Of a DNA stretch of 64,000 nt, positions 1-13,915 are shown piece after piece. A model generated the notes under the pieces. That model did not search any database. It saw only the letters and a list, made by a program, of their open reading frames with translations, and had not been told where the DNA came from. The position numbers and the translations under genes were made by a program. Numbering within the stretch: position 1 is the stretch's first letter; every line of letters begins with the position of its first letter. Source of the stretch: Mactra quadrangularis (Eukaryota; Mollusca; Bivalvia; Venerida; Mactridae); contig CM046297.1 in the NCBI GenBank assembly GCA_025267735.1, positions 19,432,011 to 19,496,010 on the forward strand, given 5' to 3'.

Positions 1-3000
1 ATCAAATGGCACCATCTTACATTAGTGTGGTACACGTAAGATATATTATGTTTCCATCGTATATTTCTTGAGATAACGTAGCAGTTTATCGTAAATTATG
101 AAATAATATGACAACTCCAGTGATACAATGCCCAATTGGGATATGTGAGAGCATTTATTACACTTATTATTGCACTTTTGGGAGGTTTCAGTGGTAATAA
201 AACCGACCCTTGAAGAATAATGTTAGCAATAACAACACATTCTTCGTCGAAATATTCATACATCTTTTGTATAGTACATATATACTAATCTTTATGTCAT
301 TAAAGCTGACTAGCTTAGTAGTATTTTCATGATGGTAAATAATTCCTACTATGTTTTGTTTGAAGATATATCTGCTGCATTTTATTTGTAGTTTATTGGA
401 GTTATTTCGATTCAAATTCAAGTTATTTTTATTGTCTCTTCTTAAAAATAGGTACTTGAATTTCAATTCATTATGTTTATTCAGGGTAGCATATTATATG
501 AAATAAGCATGAATTACGATATAATTGCTTGTTAGTTTTTGTTTAATTTGGCTTTCAGATGAAGAGGATTCCAATATGTGTACTTTTCAACTCTATACGC
601 CCGATTTATTAATTCATAGTTTGTTTCAATGTATATCAAACGTACATGGTTACATACAATTTACCAAAATGTACTTGATAATACGATACTTACAATAATT
701 AAGGTTGCATGTATTTAAATCGTTAATACCTGGTGGGCGTTTGTTCATACCTCTACATACAATTGACAAGATATAGCTCGTTTAGGATAATTTGAGACAA
801 AAGACAACGATATCATTTTTATACACAGGTGGATTTAAGTTTAGTACACGTAATTATCGACTATTATCAGTGTGTTTTTGATGTATTAAGTTTAGTACGA
901 GAACACACGTTCCACGCATTAAGACATGTTCAATACTTTCATTACACAAAATTAGCTGACCTACCTGTTTTATGTAATACTTGAGTCCAAAATATGTTAA
1001 CAAACTGAGTCGTTTGTCTCAAGTTATCTTATACGAGCTATATGTTGCTAATGATGTTGCCTAATCAAGAACTCTGAACATATAGTTTACCGAGTTTCTA
1101 GAAGCAATGTTTCTTACATTACAAATATATAATTCATCAATTCATGTAATTGTGCTTTATATCACTATTGGGAAAAATTAATGTAAAACTAATTGCTTAA
1201 AGATTGTGTCCCATTTTCTTTAAACCTAATTCCTGAATTGTTATTTAAGTGTAAGACAGTACCGACAAACATTTTTTCTGAAGCAGAGATAGATGAAGTT
1301 ACTGTCAATGTCAGTTTGCGTAATTATAGGACATAAGATATGGTATGGGTCTTATATTACTGCGTTAATATAATTTATTTCTACGTTCGTCGTTTTTGAA
1401 TATAATAAAAATGTCTCATTTTTTTAATTATTATGTTAAAGTACGTCTCAGACAGCTGACTTTTTTAATGGAAGTGGTAAAATAATTGAACAATAAATAA
1501 CAGAAGAGAAACTTAAAACTGTAAATTGTTTCTTTACAAACCTAAAATATTACATACTAGTATTATTGTATGCGATGTACGATAAGAGATATAACTTACG
1601 AAATATAATTATAGGCATTGTTTAAAGAACAGTGGAGACACAATTCTTGCCATTCCCAAGTAAAGTTATATAGATATAGCTTTATCAAAGCGTTGTGAAA
1701 GGTCACGGCGTCTTAACATCCTTTCTGTATCATTAAAACACATCATTATCGTAGAAGAAAGTATCAATTAGATGTCTCTAAGGCAGTCAGAAAAGAAACA
1801 ATATATAATTTTAACACATTGACGAGTTTCATTGACTCAGGTAGTTGTGACTTTAATAACGTTCTTACAATCAGTTTTAACAGAATATATGTATACAATT
1901 TTAGCTTGGCAGACTTATCCTATTTACACATATCTTACAAGAACTATAGCTAGAGACAAGGGCTGCGAAGAGAGAAGACAATGAAAAATGACAAATTGAA
2001 AGTTCAATTTAAAACGATACTACCAACAGCGAGACGGTAATTTGCTGAACTAATGCGTCGAGACAGATGTTACAAGAGTTTTATAAAAATAGGTTTCTAT
2101 GAACTTAGCAGATTGCTGATTCTAAGAATGTCTGACAAAACGAAATGCCAACGTCAAAAAAGAAACATAAAGGCTGTTCAGTGAGATGATTTTGTATTTC
2201 ACATCAATGCATGAACTTTCAAAAGCGTTTTTATACATTTTGAAATTAATTCTTACATATCAAGTTTGATCATTGGACTGTATGTGAAAAAGTCATGAAT
2301 TAGTTCACAAGAAATGATGTGCTTCTGTCAGAACAACATTTATATGTTTCTCTTGCGATTTATATGCACAGATGTCACAGCATTAATGAGTAGAAACTGC
2401 GTTCTCATAAAAAGATGAATATCGTTAAGGCTAGTAAGTGCGTGATTCTTTGTTATATGTAATCAATAAAAACAAACATTGACAAAACGAGGTAGCTAAT
2501 TTTACAAAATTCATCGCTATAAGAACGGTAAATTGAAAGCAAATTAGGCAAATAATATACATGTGTTTCGTTAAAGTATACTTAAATAGCATGCCATAGT
2601 GTATAGTGTCTAAGTACTGAATTAAGAAGATTAATGATTAAGAAGGGCATCTTATACAATTTGTATACGTTATTTCCAAACCATAAATATGCATACAAAA
2701 TGCTGTACAACTTGCTTACAAAGCTTTTTCATATTATTTTGCAATCTATGCAACAGTAAGAATGATATTCACTAATTAACATGCGAAAATTCTTTTGTAC
2801 GATCTATAATTAATGCTTACAGATGTTACTAAAATAATGTAGTCTATAGTGTTGCCTGCAAAGAATGTTTACATATCGAAGGTTATAAGTACGCAACAGC
2901 TGGAATGTAATCTGATAGGCTTAATGTCGAGACAAGTATGGCACCATATTGACATCTGATGTCCTTGTTCAGACGTGATACATATGCAATATGTAAATAA

Positions 3001-4300
3001 CAAAAACATTGTATAGATGAAAAAAATGTTTCTGAATGTGTACTTAATACCAGTTTTGCACACGTTTGTTTAAATTCCTACGTTCAGTTTGATGCAATAC
3101 CTGGTTCCGTTATGATATATGCGATACAATTGAAATTACAATGCACAGCAGGTGCCCTCTATCTAGTTTTGTGTCTTGAAATAATCAGCATTTAAACCAT
3201 GTTACATTGAATTATTTGCAGAATATGAATAATTTGGTACAATTTCCCTGCGATTACATTTTTGTAGAACTTCAAGAACCTACAATCGTTTATTTTAATT
3301 TTAGCTATATAACTTCTCGTGTCCTTATCAAGAATCTGACAATTTATGCAGATTATACGTCATCTTATATTATGTAGTCAAATAGAGTCATCAGTCTTGA
3401 TGATAATAACTCTTTCTTAAACGTGTTTGAGATCGAATAACCTCATGAATACTTATTATGTCGTGATGTATATTCCAACAACCAATTTGTCTTAATACAA
3501 AATGTTAAACAACCAAATTTAAATACAATAAGCTAAAATATTCTATGTACATGACAATGTGAATTAGATTTAATGGTTATTAAATTTGTTCCCAATTGGC
3601 CATACTATATTTCATGCTAGGCAACTATTGGTTTGAACTATAGAAAATAAAACTGTGTGAACTAAAATTTTTATTTCTAGATAAATAGTGTTAGCAACTA
3701 CAATTTTAACCATTATGTTTTTCAATTGTGATGGAAAGATAAACCATCTAATGATAAAACTGTACGTTTTTATATCCTCAAGTGGTTACATTATTAATTT
3801 TAAACAACTTTATAAAATACATTACGTTTTAATTGAAGAAATGTTAAAATGCACAAGTTCTATACGAAATGATAGATTGAGGAGCACTTATGTTACAGTT
3901 GATGCAAACCTTACAAGTAAAATTTGACAAACGCACGTGCTACAATGATTATAGTAAGATAAAATGGTCTTATTCATGTCAGTAATAGTATATATTGAAT
4001 TTACGAGTAAAATTAAAAACAAAAACATCACGAATTCAATAACATAACTAATACACATCAACAATATGAATGAAAGTTTTAAACCGAATGTAATGATAGA
4101 CTATACTTATGAAACATAAGAATAATTAACAAAATACATGGGAATCATAAAAGCCTTGTTAAAAGATTAAAATATAGAGATGGTATAAAAAATGTTATTC
4201 TTTGTTCCCTTTGCTGGCCCTATTTTTTGTTTATCTTAGATTGCCATATGTGCACACCAATATTAGATAAAAATAATACATATTGCCTCATAATACAAAA
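1..4300. other. AT-rich stretch without recognisable gene
   Basis: I see no exon with credible splice sites, no SINE head and no terminal inverted repeats here. The longest reading frames are under 95 codons, low in complexity, and rich in Ile, Tyr, Asn and Phe as expected by chance from AT-rich DNA. It is best read as intergenic or intronic sequence. Confidence 0.6.
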
Positions 4301-4319
4301 GAACAAAAATAATGCCATA

Positions 4320-4930
4320 ACCTAAATGTCTGTGTCACGTAGGTGGGGTACGATGGTGACGGGGCGACATTACAATGACGATAAAAGCATTGAGAGTTCA
4401 GACATGTACTGAGTGTGAGGGTGTCTGTAATATACTTTAATGACAGTATGACAACATCTACTCCGAGGGGAAAAGTCTTTATTCCTTTTCTGAGAGGTAA
4501 TTTGCCAATGATTTATGGTGTCTGAAGATTTGTTTTTGCAAATAATGAAACAAGAAAACAGTTTGGCATCAGACGTAAAAGGTCACCGATGTTATTATAA
4601 AAGAAGTACTTATCTATTCAATAACAGTGTATATATTTGTATTTCATTTGTAAAAATGGTCGGATATTTGAAATGTTACCCAGGGACTAAATTTTGCATA
4701 AATGTACATTTTTAAGGTGGGTCGGTACCTTACTCGGAGGAGAAAACGAAAAAAATATTATGTTCACCGATTATGATAAAAGTTGGCAGGCAGATACCTT
4801 CATGCTTCTTGTTTGTTTTTCTGGTAACCTTAGCGACGTTGTCGTTTTTTTTCACGACGTCACGGACGTCACAATGGTTCGCGCTAAAAACAGGCATGCA
4901 AGTACATTAAACCCATATATTTAAAGTATT
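4320..4930. other. GC-richer patches with CRE-like motifs
   Basis: Two short patches are clearly less AT-rich than their surroundings: around 4340-4400 and 4715-4900. The second contains two GACGTCAC motifs close together near 4856-4872, which resemble half or full CRE elements, and a GGTACC-containing segment near 4725. No reading frame here looks coding. It could be a regulatory patch or an old transposon remnant. The motif resemblance is seen; the function is a guess. Confidence 0.25.
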
Positions 4931-5250
4931 GTATGTCCGAGGACAAAGATAATTATACCAAATGTTTCTGAAATGTTGTTGCAAAAAAATATTTTGTTCC
5001 GATTATCTAAATATCACGTCAGTCGTAAAGATTGTACATTTCATCACTAAATTTAGGGTTTTCACGTCTAAGGTTTCACCAATTGCCGAGTTATAACGTT
5101 TATTTTCAAATTAAAGCAGAACGGTGGTCAAATTCTTATCGCGATTTTTGAAAACTAAACACTTTTTGTGTCGTTTTAATGAAATAAAAAAGGAAAGTGA
5201 ACGTTCTCAGTTTTTCACAATATCGCTTTCAAAGTAAAATTACCTTCAAA

Positions 5251-5484
5251 ACAACGACGTTAATATTACGTTGCGCTGACGTTGTGATTTTGGGTTATGT
5301 ATGTAACTTTCTTGTAAATTCTATTTTGTAGTTTCTTACCAGTTCTTAGTTAATTTCTTGTGACACTAAGCATCTGACCTGTTCAAAATTAATTTAACAT
5401 AACCAATCAAAATCCGCTTCTACTTATTTTTACAACAAATGCTTTAATCACAACGTCAGCGTAACGTTATATTAACGTCGTTGT
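5251..5484. mobile_element. Inverted-repeat element (MITE-like), 39-bp TIRs
   Basis: The ends at 5251-5289 and 5446-5484 are reverse complements over 39 bp with two mismatches. They begin ACAACGACGTTAATAT and end GACGTTGTGATT. The 156-bp interior has no coding potential. I cannot identify a clean target-site duplication in the flanks (TTCAAA on the left, AATCAG on the right), so the superfamily is unassigned. It is a non-autonomous DNA transposon or a fold-back repeat. Confidence 0.6.
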
Positions 5485-5489
5485 AATCA

Positions 5490-7305
5490 GGAAAGTTGTT
5501 TCAGTATCTTTGAATGTATATTTGACTTAAGAATAATTATTAAAAGTTTTACTCAGACATTGCTCAAAAGGTTTAAACTTTATAAACTCTAGGTTTATAT
5601 TTATAAAAAAGCGAGATATTTGTCACACACGACTGTATAAACACTGAATACATGTTTGTATTTGGATTGTTCTGGTGAAAGGAACGCACTTTGTGAAATA
5701 TATGTGGATTTTTTTTCTATATCAGTGACTGGCATAAGAACCGAGGAAACGTCCTATGTAAATTGTTCTGAGTTGAATGTTACATCTTATGCATATTGGC
5801 TATTGTCCTTAGACATTAAGTTAATAATAATAGTAACTAAAGTAATTGACATTTAGGCGGTGTTTTTATCGATATGCGTGATCTATAAGTCAAACATATA
5901 TTAAGACATCTGAACGTCATTGAGTTACACAAATACATGTTTCGGATAAAAGTCCAAGTAATGTGTCAAAGGATAGATTATTGTCATATTATGTCATTAA
6001 AGCCAGTCCCAAGACCTTTCAAATAAGGCACAATTGGTACCAATGTCAGGTAGCAATTAGTGTCACTACTAAGACATTGTGACTGGTCGAGCATTTCTTG
6101 GTCACAACAAAATTTGCTATCAATTCTTGGCGGAAATAAAGAAAATACTTCAAAAGTACATTTTAATTCCCATACGTCTCTTGTTTTGACTTCCATATAA
6201 TAATTGTCTCTTGTCATGAATAATATTGCAATCATTTGTCAATATCTATCAATGGCAAGTGCATAAATAGCATGTCCCGGACATCTTACTGAAAGGTTAT
6301 GGCGTGCTTTAGTACTTTACCGTCTTATTCTTCAGATATTTACATATTTGTTGACCGGCACATATTGGTTTAGTGTCATTCTTATAATGATTATTGACAT
6401 GTTCTATTGTGTTTCAAAATTAGATTTCCTATGTACTCTGTGATTGCAGTAAAATACATTAATACAATCTATTGTCCTTTGTATAAAATTATTGGTATAC
6501 CATGTCCAATGTTTATGCATGAATATGTTATAATAATTGATAGCAATTGGTATTGGTCGACTGTGAGCAAAACGAATCTTATCTACTTCCTTAAAACTAG
6601 TAAGAATGTATCGATTCTACAAACACGGTTGGTGATAAACATTTAAACAATTCATATGTGCATGAACTATGTAAAAAAAACAGAAAAATGTTGCACTGCG
6701 TTAAAAGCATAACAGCTGAACAATGCAGACGAGTATGCATGTACTATGCTAAAAGTTGCACACACTTTTAAAGCATAGCACGTTGATACACAGAAATGAC
6801 AAGACTGCGAACAAATCAAAACATTATTAGTTTATTAACTATTCATAAAGTGTTTTCAACCATTCACTAAATACAATATGGATAAAAAACTATTCTAAAG
6901 AAGATATTTTGTTATAATTGAAGATAAGTTTAAGAAGACATTATATTTATAATTTAGAACAAAAACAATGCGATAATTTAAGTCATACTCAAGGTTTAGC
7001 TTCTTTTCAACATTAAAAATCAGCTAAATTTTGACCAGTAGATATTTCAATTTCATTGTCAATGGTCTTATCTTGTAGTGAAATTGTCATATTATTCTAA
7101 CAATTACCGTATTATTTATTTCTATGATTAAATAATAATTTCATTTATCACTGAACTGAGGAACAAATAATGCCAAAGAATATTTGATCAATTGAAATGC
7201 CATAGTTTAGTTTTAGAGCGTTTCATACTTGCCTTTCAAAGAGTTAGCTTATTTTTATTTAATAGTATTATCCACCGCTGCCTTACTTAATCGGAATGTA
7301 CACTA
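5490..7305. other. No recognisable gene
   Basis: This is AT-rich sequence with only short chance reading frames. I see no SINE head, TIR pair or exon-like segment. Confidence 0.5.
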
Positions 7306-7310
7306 ATGCC

Positions 7311-7505
7311 GAAAATTGTCTCCGAAATAGCGGTAGACAGACTTGTTGAAACCATTTGCCCCAGTTGTTTAATATGTTCACATTAATGATAAACTGACTC
7401 GACAAACACATTATTGGCTGTGAATAATAAAGCCAATATGTATATATCGACACAGTATTGTAGAGCAAAATCAAACTAGTTCAGTTAATGACCGCATATT
7501 GCTTC
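7311..7505 (+). promoter_or_regulatory. Conserved upstream block of exon copy 1
   Basis: This segment aligns by eye with 11459-11645. Shared stretches include AAAATTGTCTCC, TAATGATAAACT, AATGGCTG or TTGGCTG, and CAGTTAATGAC. The two copies lie about 850 bp upstream of the two duplicated coding exons (8169 and 12305), and the offset is nearly the same in each. No open frame is shared. It is therefore a non-coding part of the duplicated unit, possibly a promoter or enhancer, or simply unit sequence that has not yet diverged. Confidence 0.45.
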
Positions 7506-8168
7506 GTTAATGCTGTGCTGATAAATGAGCGTCGTCTTTTAAACAGGGAGTATGATATAGTGATGTCAGAAATATAATGGAATTATAAAGTGTTATATCT
7601 GATACTGACAGTAAAGATCACTTTAGGATAATTGACTTTATTACTGAAACATATTTAGATAACAAGTGGATAATTATTTTGCATTAGAAGATAATCCTGT
7701 TTGTTTGTTTTTAAAATAACCTTTACATCGTGTGTTTTTTCTGATTTTGGAATTGAATTAGAAATTACTCAATAAGTGTTTATTTAAATCAATGTTATGA
7801 CATGAAATGAAGTTTGTTTTATCATAAAAGGTGTCATTGTACAATTACTCGAAACGAATAACCCTTTCTGAACATTCGGAATTTACCATCAACAATAATG
7901 TGTTTTAATAAATACATGACAACTTATTTAATTAACTTTCTTTAAATGCTTATTATAAAATCGAAATTGTAGTGAAATTGAAGACTTTTAAATAAAAATG
8001 TGGATGTGTTGCTTTACATTGATTTATATATAATATTTTAAGAGTTGATGCTTTTATTAGTAATTGTTTTGAAATAGCCTGTGTTTGTTATTTGTTTAAA
8101 TCTAGTGAATACAATTGTATATTATGGCAAACTATTTAACGTAGTATTTATAATAAATCAACTCCATA

Positions 8169-8369
8169 ATGCACCAGTTTCATAATCAGGCAAAAACTTC
8201 ATTAGATATTGGATACAAAGGAATAGGACTCGATACCGACGCGTTAAAAAAGTTTGGACAAACTTGTGCCAAAAATACACCTATAGTTGGAATACAACTT
8301 AGAAAAATAAGAGAACCACAACTTGTTATTATACGAAATAAATACACTAAAGAAATCGTAGATCTTGAG
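8169..8369 (+). CDS. Putative first coding exon, paralogue 1 (unrecognised gene)
   Basis: An ATG at 8169 opens a frame of exactly 67 codons. It begins MHQFHNQAKTSLDIGYKGIG and runs to Glu at a donor-like GAG|GTAGGT (GT at 8370), so the exon ends in phase 0. A second copy at 12305-12505 has the same start, length and donor. About half of the base differences are silent. The replacements are few: Leu/Ile, Asp/Ala, Gln/Arg, Ile/Thr and Val/Ile. This pattern indicates selection on protein sequence. The peptide is basic, with KIREP and RNKYTKEIVDLE segments, and has no signal peptide or membrane segment. I do not recognise the family. No polypyrimidine tract precedes the ATG, so it is more likely a first coding exon than an internal one. 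Downstream exons are not identified with confidence. Confidence 0.7.
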
Positions 8370-11300
8370 GTAGGTATTGATTAATATTATTTGCAACGTT
8401 CATAGTAAGTGTACACAGAGGTCGAATACCAGAACATTTCACTGGATGATATAAAATAAAACACCTTTCATCTTCACTTTTGACTTGCCCTAATTAACTT
8501 GTTATATTCGATTAATACATTTTAATGCTTTGTATACCGTATTATTTATGACCTTATTGATTTGCTTATGTATTGTAAGATAGCGCTTGTACAGTAATCA
8601 ACAAGTTCAGAAATGTGTGGATCATTATCTAAGCAGCAAACGTGCAATTCAATTACATGACATTTATGTTTATGTTGTCCGTTTCAAAAGCATGGTTAAA
8701 AATCACCATTTTTGTGATTTAACTGTGAATTTGACTATACATAACGAAATAACTGTAAACTTAATATTTAAAATCTACATTAGGCAGCTGGAAATGGGGA
8801 AGTGTTACATGTAGGCTTAAGATAAAGCCTCATCATACACCGAACAAGGCTCCAAATCAGTTTCGTGACTAATCAATGTATTGTAACCAGTTTACACATG
8901 ACAATATTGCACTACTTATTTCAGAGCAGTTTTCACTGGCTATATTAAAATAATTTCATGCTGTGCATAACCTGGGTTAAATAAAGTGCATGTTCTGCTC
9001 TGTTCTGTTCTGTTTCATTTACTAATAAAATGTGCCTTCAAGCGTTAATTAATTTCATGGCAAAAGTGGACGATCTTTTTCCATGTAAAATGCCTGCACT
9101 TCAATCTATTTCAACTATAATCGCAGAATTTTATGTAAATGTGTTGGTGCTTTATTTGTGACCACAAATAATTGATCCACATCTGTATGCCAATCACAAT
9201 CTCATTCAGTGATTCAGCAAAAGTTGTTATGTTCTTTTTCTATCTCGTAAATAATGACAGAAACGTCGTTACAAATGCAAAAATGGAAGAATTTACATCA
9301 AAAGTACAGTCGATCATTCTATAATTTCATTGTATTCTAACATGATTTCCGACCATGAATAAAATTGAATTTGTCAATTTTTTTATAAAAGAAGCAAAAG
9401 GAATATTGGACATTTTTGTAAGAGAGATAAGATACCAAGATAGTAATTCACTACAATCGTTTCGTTTCCCCTCATTTTTCTCATTGGCTGATTACTACAT
9501 TACTGATTCCTTTCATCACAATAATGAATATAGACAGGCTCTATTGTGTTCAAAAATTACATTTACTCTGAACATCAATGATAAATTTCTAAAACTACAA
9601 TAAACAGTGATGATTATAACTATGTCTATGCTTGAATATGGTATGCTAGCTTGTGAGAACTCAATTTCTACTCTTTGCTTTCATCGAACTACACATAGAT
9701 CAGTAAGCACCGATGCTAACTAGACACAAACAACATGAATAAATACATACATATGTAAAATACATGCCCGAGCAAACCTGTTTTAATAAGCTTTAGATGA
9801 TTTTACAACCAAATAACAATGAGATGTCAATTTATACTTGTCTTGGTCGCGAATGATTTAGTTTTCCACTCTTTAGCATTTCCAATATTTGATCCAATAA
9901 GGTTCAAAAATGCAAACAAGAGATAATAGCGTTTATCTTGAAAAAATCTGTCTATCACTTGACCTGTTCCCAAAGAATATCGCTAGCTAGCGCTTCACCT
10001 CTTTGTACCTGCGATTTGATATCAAATACTTATTATTTTTAATGATAAATAGGTACTTGATGACAAAGCTTAAAGTAGCGATTTACTTAAGAAACTGGCC
10101 AACTGTTTGTTTAACATCTAATGATTCAACTTCGTTATCTTTTGCACAAAATCATTATCTTAAATATCATGCTAAGTTCTGAATAAGTATTTGCCGATAG
10201 AATTATTGAGTAAATGAATTGCGCAATTATATTGAGAGTTTGGTTGCAAATATAAACAATTTAATATTTGTTTTAGTATTTTGTGTTATTCTGAATTTAA
10301 CCCATACACATTTTAATACTGTTGCTATATAATTAGAGAGATTGATTATAAAGAACTTGATTCTGATTGGTACAGTTTTGCAGATTGCAGTAAAATGTTA
10401 TATAACTTGCACGCTTGAATAGAATTATAACACGGACGGGTGAAAGTGATGTTATGTTTGATTAATATAATCAAATATTCATTTACTATAACTATATTGA
10501 AAAAGAAATTATCTGATCAATATAAAGCGCATGGAGTGGGTTTGTGATGCAAAAATAGTAAATGATATTTCATATGGCATTGACATGATTCACAATTTGT
10601 GTAATGTTTTTTTAAAGGTGAAATAAAACTAATAGACATTTAGTACTTATAGGTGTAGAATACACGGTTTATACTCAAATTGATATTGGTAAACCTGTCA
10701 TAAAACTGTAAGCCATCAAGGACGAATGCATGATCAATGCATGATAAATGATAGCAGTTTGAAGTGTAAAAGGACTAAATGAGTTTAATGCAATGTTGAT
10801 ATTTATCTGTGTTATAATCAAATAAATTATTAATTGATACATGAAGCAAAACATTAAAAGCGACATGGTGATTTATCGTAGGTGTATTATTGGCAAAGTA
10901 AGGGAATGACGCCTTAACTCAAATTACAAAATTACATTTGGTGAATTTAATCCTAGAGAATACATTATATTCACAATGGCTTTCAAATGATTGCCGAAAA
11001 CCTGCCAAGTGATTATGACTTTGAGTGATCAAACCTTCAGATAGTTCATTATTCTGATTCAAAATATAGATCGTACTTTGAAATTGTTAAAGAACATGAC
11101 ATCGTAATTTCTAAGGCGTAAGATGTAAGAAATCTTAAGATTTGTCTTTAATCGATGCTGCCAATTTTCACATTGTATTCAAAAAATTCACCGTCACTAT
11201 CCTGACAATATTACATTATCTGTCATTAGCATCTCTTCTCTTTGACAGCTACCATATTGTTAATTCTTAGAATGCATTATATGAAGCTATCATTTATCAT

Positions 11301-11458
11301 TCAATTTAAGCTCAGACAATATTGAATATTTATCAGAGAGAAGAAAATCACGAGCAACTGCCGAGATAACTAAACGTGCCTTGCCAACGATTATCTAATT
11401 TTGTCTTGACCGTTTATCAATAGTTTCCATTCTCAATCTAAATATACATATTGATATG
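8370..11458. other. Presumed intron or spacer between exon duplicates
   Basis: No second exon is recognisable. A short CTGTT-type microsatellite lies at about 8990-9014. The remainder is AT-rich with chance frames only. After the donor, this sequence is not obviously alignable with that following 12506, so the intron has diverged much faster than the exon. Confidence 0.4.
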
Positions 11459-11645
11459 AAAATTGTCTCCGTAATTGTAGTAGGCAGACATGCTCAAATT
11501 GTTTACCCAAGTTGATTGATATGTTAACAGTAATGATAAACTCTGCAAGCAAATACACTAATGGCTGAGAATTAATGATAAAACCAATGTGACCATAGAT
11601 ATTGTGTGACAATAGATCAGTTAATGACTAGTATTTCTCAGTATT
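11459..11645 (+). promoter_or_regulatory. Conserved upstream block of exon copy 2
   Basis: This is the partner of 7311-7505, about 845 bp upstream of the second exon copy. Identity by eye is roughly 70 percent with small indels. It has no coding potential. See the partner entry for the shared motifs. Confidence 0.45.
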
Positions 11646-12304
11646 GTCATGTTATTGAATGGAGTACGTTTTATATTAGTTTGATTATATAATAGTGCAT
11701 GTAGGTATTGCACTGGAATTATTTAGAGTTTTATAAGAAAGAAATTTGAAACAAAAAGTTGGATTAATTTCAAGTTGTAATAAAGCATTTAGATTTAATA
11801 TGCCGATGTAGTTTATTGTTCAATGTTATAGCGTTTATTCGTATTAGTTTTGCTGATTGGATATTTTGTGAAAACACTCGTGATTAAAATTGCATTTATT
11901 ATTTGACAGCTGTAGCAACAACCTTACAATATTTATTTACATCTGTTGAATATTTATAATATTATTAATAATGATTATGTAATATTATACTACAAGTGTT
12001 AACTTGTATGGAAATTAATAATACAAGCATCATGGGAAATTGATATACAATACGCTAGCATTTTAAAAGCATCGAGCGTAAACGTTGGTAGTGTCATTAA
12101 TGAGATATCTAAACGTGGCAATTTGTAAAATTGTAGAATTAACTAAAATTGAAATTCAGACTTCAATTCACCTTCTTAGAGTTTTCAAATTGTTTTGTCA
12201 TTTAGGATTTATGTTAATAACTTCAAGAGCACAATTTTGAACCTGATTGTTATTAAAAATGGTTTATCATTATTGTATTTAACAAAAATTGAAATGAAAC
12301 CATA

Positions 12305-12505
12305 ATGCACCAGTTTCATAATCAGGCTAAAACCTCATTGGATATTGGATACAAAGGAATAGGTATTGATACAGCGGCGTTAAAAAAGTTTGGACGAACC
12401 TGTGCTAAAAATACACCTACAGTTGGAATACAACTTAGGAAAATAAGAGAACCCCAACTTATCATCATACGAAATAAATATACTAAAGAAATCGTAGATC
12501 TTGAG
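12305..12505 (+). CDS. Putative first coding exon, paralogue 2 (unrecognised gene)
   Basis: The 67-codon frame starts with ATG at 12305 and ends at GAG|GTAAGT (GT at 12506), a near-consensus donor, in phase 0. It differs from paralogue 1 at few residues and at many third positions. The open frame continues past the donor into intron-like sequence, which I treat as read-through and not coding. The two copies sit 4136 bp apart in the same orientation. They could be first exons of tandem genes, or alternative first or mutually exclusive exons of one gene. The family is not recognised. Its coding sense matches that of the exon pair at 26.7-27.4 kb, but a shared transcript is only a possibility. 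Confidence 0.72.
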
Positions 12506-13759
12506 GTAAGTATAAATGAAATTAGTTCGTATTTTAATCCTGTATTTTTTTTTCAAATAAAGTCTTTTTACCCGGACGCCTAGTGTCAAAATGTCAAATT
12601 TTACGCTGTATGTTTATCATTCATTTCAACTAGACAAAATGGCAATCATCAGTTCAATATTTCCCTCTGTTTCCTACTTGTTTTCAAATGAAAATAGACC
12701 CTTCAATGTGTTATATCAATTATTGGTGTGGTCATTCAGTGAATCAATAAATGTTTTCTATAGTTGTCTACTTGGTTGTTTTGTCTGTTAGATGAATTTA
12801 AACATTGAATTTCGGAACTATTATTCTGCAAGTAATGACTTATAGTGTTTCGTATATATTTGACAGTTAGTCTAAGCCTTACGAACATTAAAGGCTTTTC
12901 CATTGCAATATACTTATAATTTGGGTATTCTAAGTATTTTGTCCTATTTATTATTGCGTAAATATACTAATTTTGTATTTACCTGATTGATGTGATAAGT
13001 TTACCGTTTCATAACTGTACACTCACTCATATTTATATATCAGACCAGTGTATATATATATATTCAAACTGATTGTGTTTCATTATTTCCTATGACAAGC
13101 GACACAAATCAATGACACTAGACACTAAAAGCTATTTTCATATTAGATTAACACAACATAATGATTGTATCATGCTACAGACCGATTACACACGAATTGA
13201 AAATTAAGCTTTATATCTTAGTCAGATATTGATTACATTACCCGGGTCTGTAACGCACTTGGCAAAGACGTAAAACTGATTGATCTTTTGGAGTTTTTTA
13301 ACAAAAAAGGCATAACGGTACATAAAAAATGCACATTTAACACAAGGAAATTTAAGAAGCACATTAAGTATTGAAAGTAATTAGTAATCTCATCATAAAT
13401 GAATAGCGATGGAACTTCGGGTTGACTTTAAGCAGCAAACCTACTATCAAATATGCAGGAACAAAAGCAACACACACATATTTGCGTTTTAGCCGGCCAG
13501 GATGTCCAACAGGAATTAAAAAATACATTTACCGATGTACTTTTTTGATTTGTGAGTACGTGTTATTTAGGTAATTCTAGATTAACTAGTCGAGAAAGCA
13601 TGGATAATTTTAACTATTGATTCGTCAAAAAAATCATATTTGGAATGTAAGCAAATGAATAAATAATAGCGTTTCTGTTATTTGCCTTTTTATTGCAGTA
13701 TTTTTATTATCGTGATTTGGAACTGGTTTAATTGTGTTATTTGGCATGAATGAAATATT
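12506..13759. other. No recognisable gene; presumed intron
   Basis: This AT-rich sequence follows the exon 2 copy. A short TA run lies near 13052-13071. No exon with a good acceptor and donor was found. Confidence 0.4.
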
Positions 13760-13780
13760 CTGCTAAAACGTCTTCAGTTA

Positions 13781-13915
13781 CTCGACTGGGTTAATGATTA
13801 AACATATATTTTAGAAACAAAATAGAAATATGTTTGCTTCACTCACCGTCTTTGTAAGCGATTAACTAGTTTACAAAAGGAAACGCTAATGGCACTACTC
13901 TTACTTGCACTTTTT
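13781..13915 (+). repeat. Tandem paralogous block, copy 1
   Basis: It aligns by eye with 15411-15545. Shared runs include GACTGGGTTAAT/GACCGGGTTAAT, TTCACTCACCG/GTATTCACCG, and AACGCTAATGGCACTACT/AACGATAATTGCACTACT. Internal spacing is 101 versus 107 bp. It is non-coding. The copies are 1.63 kb apart, with a SINE inserted between them. Confidence 0.5.
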
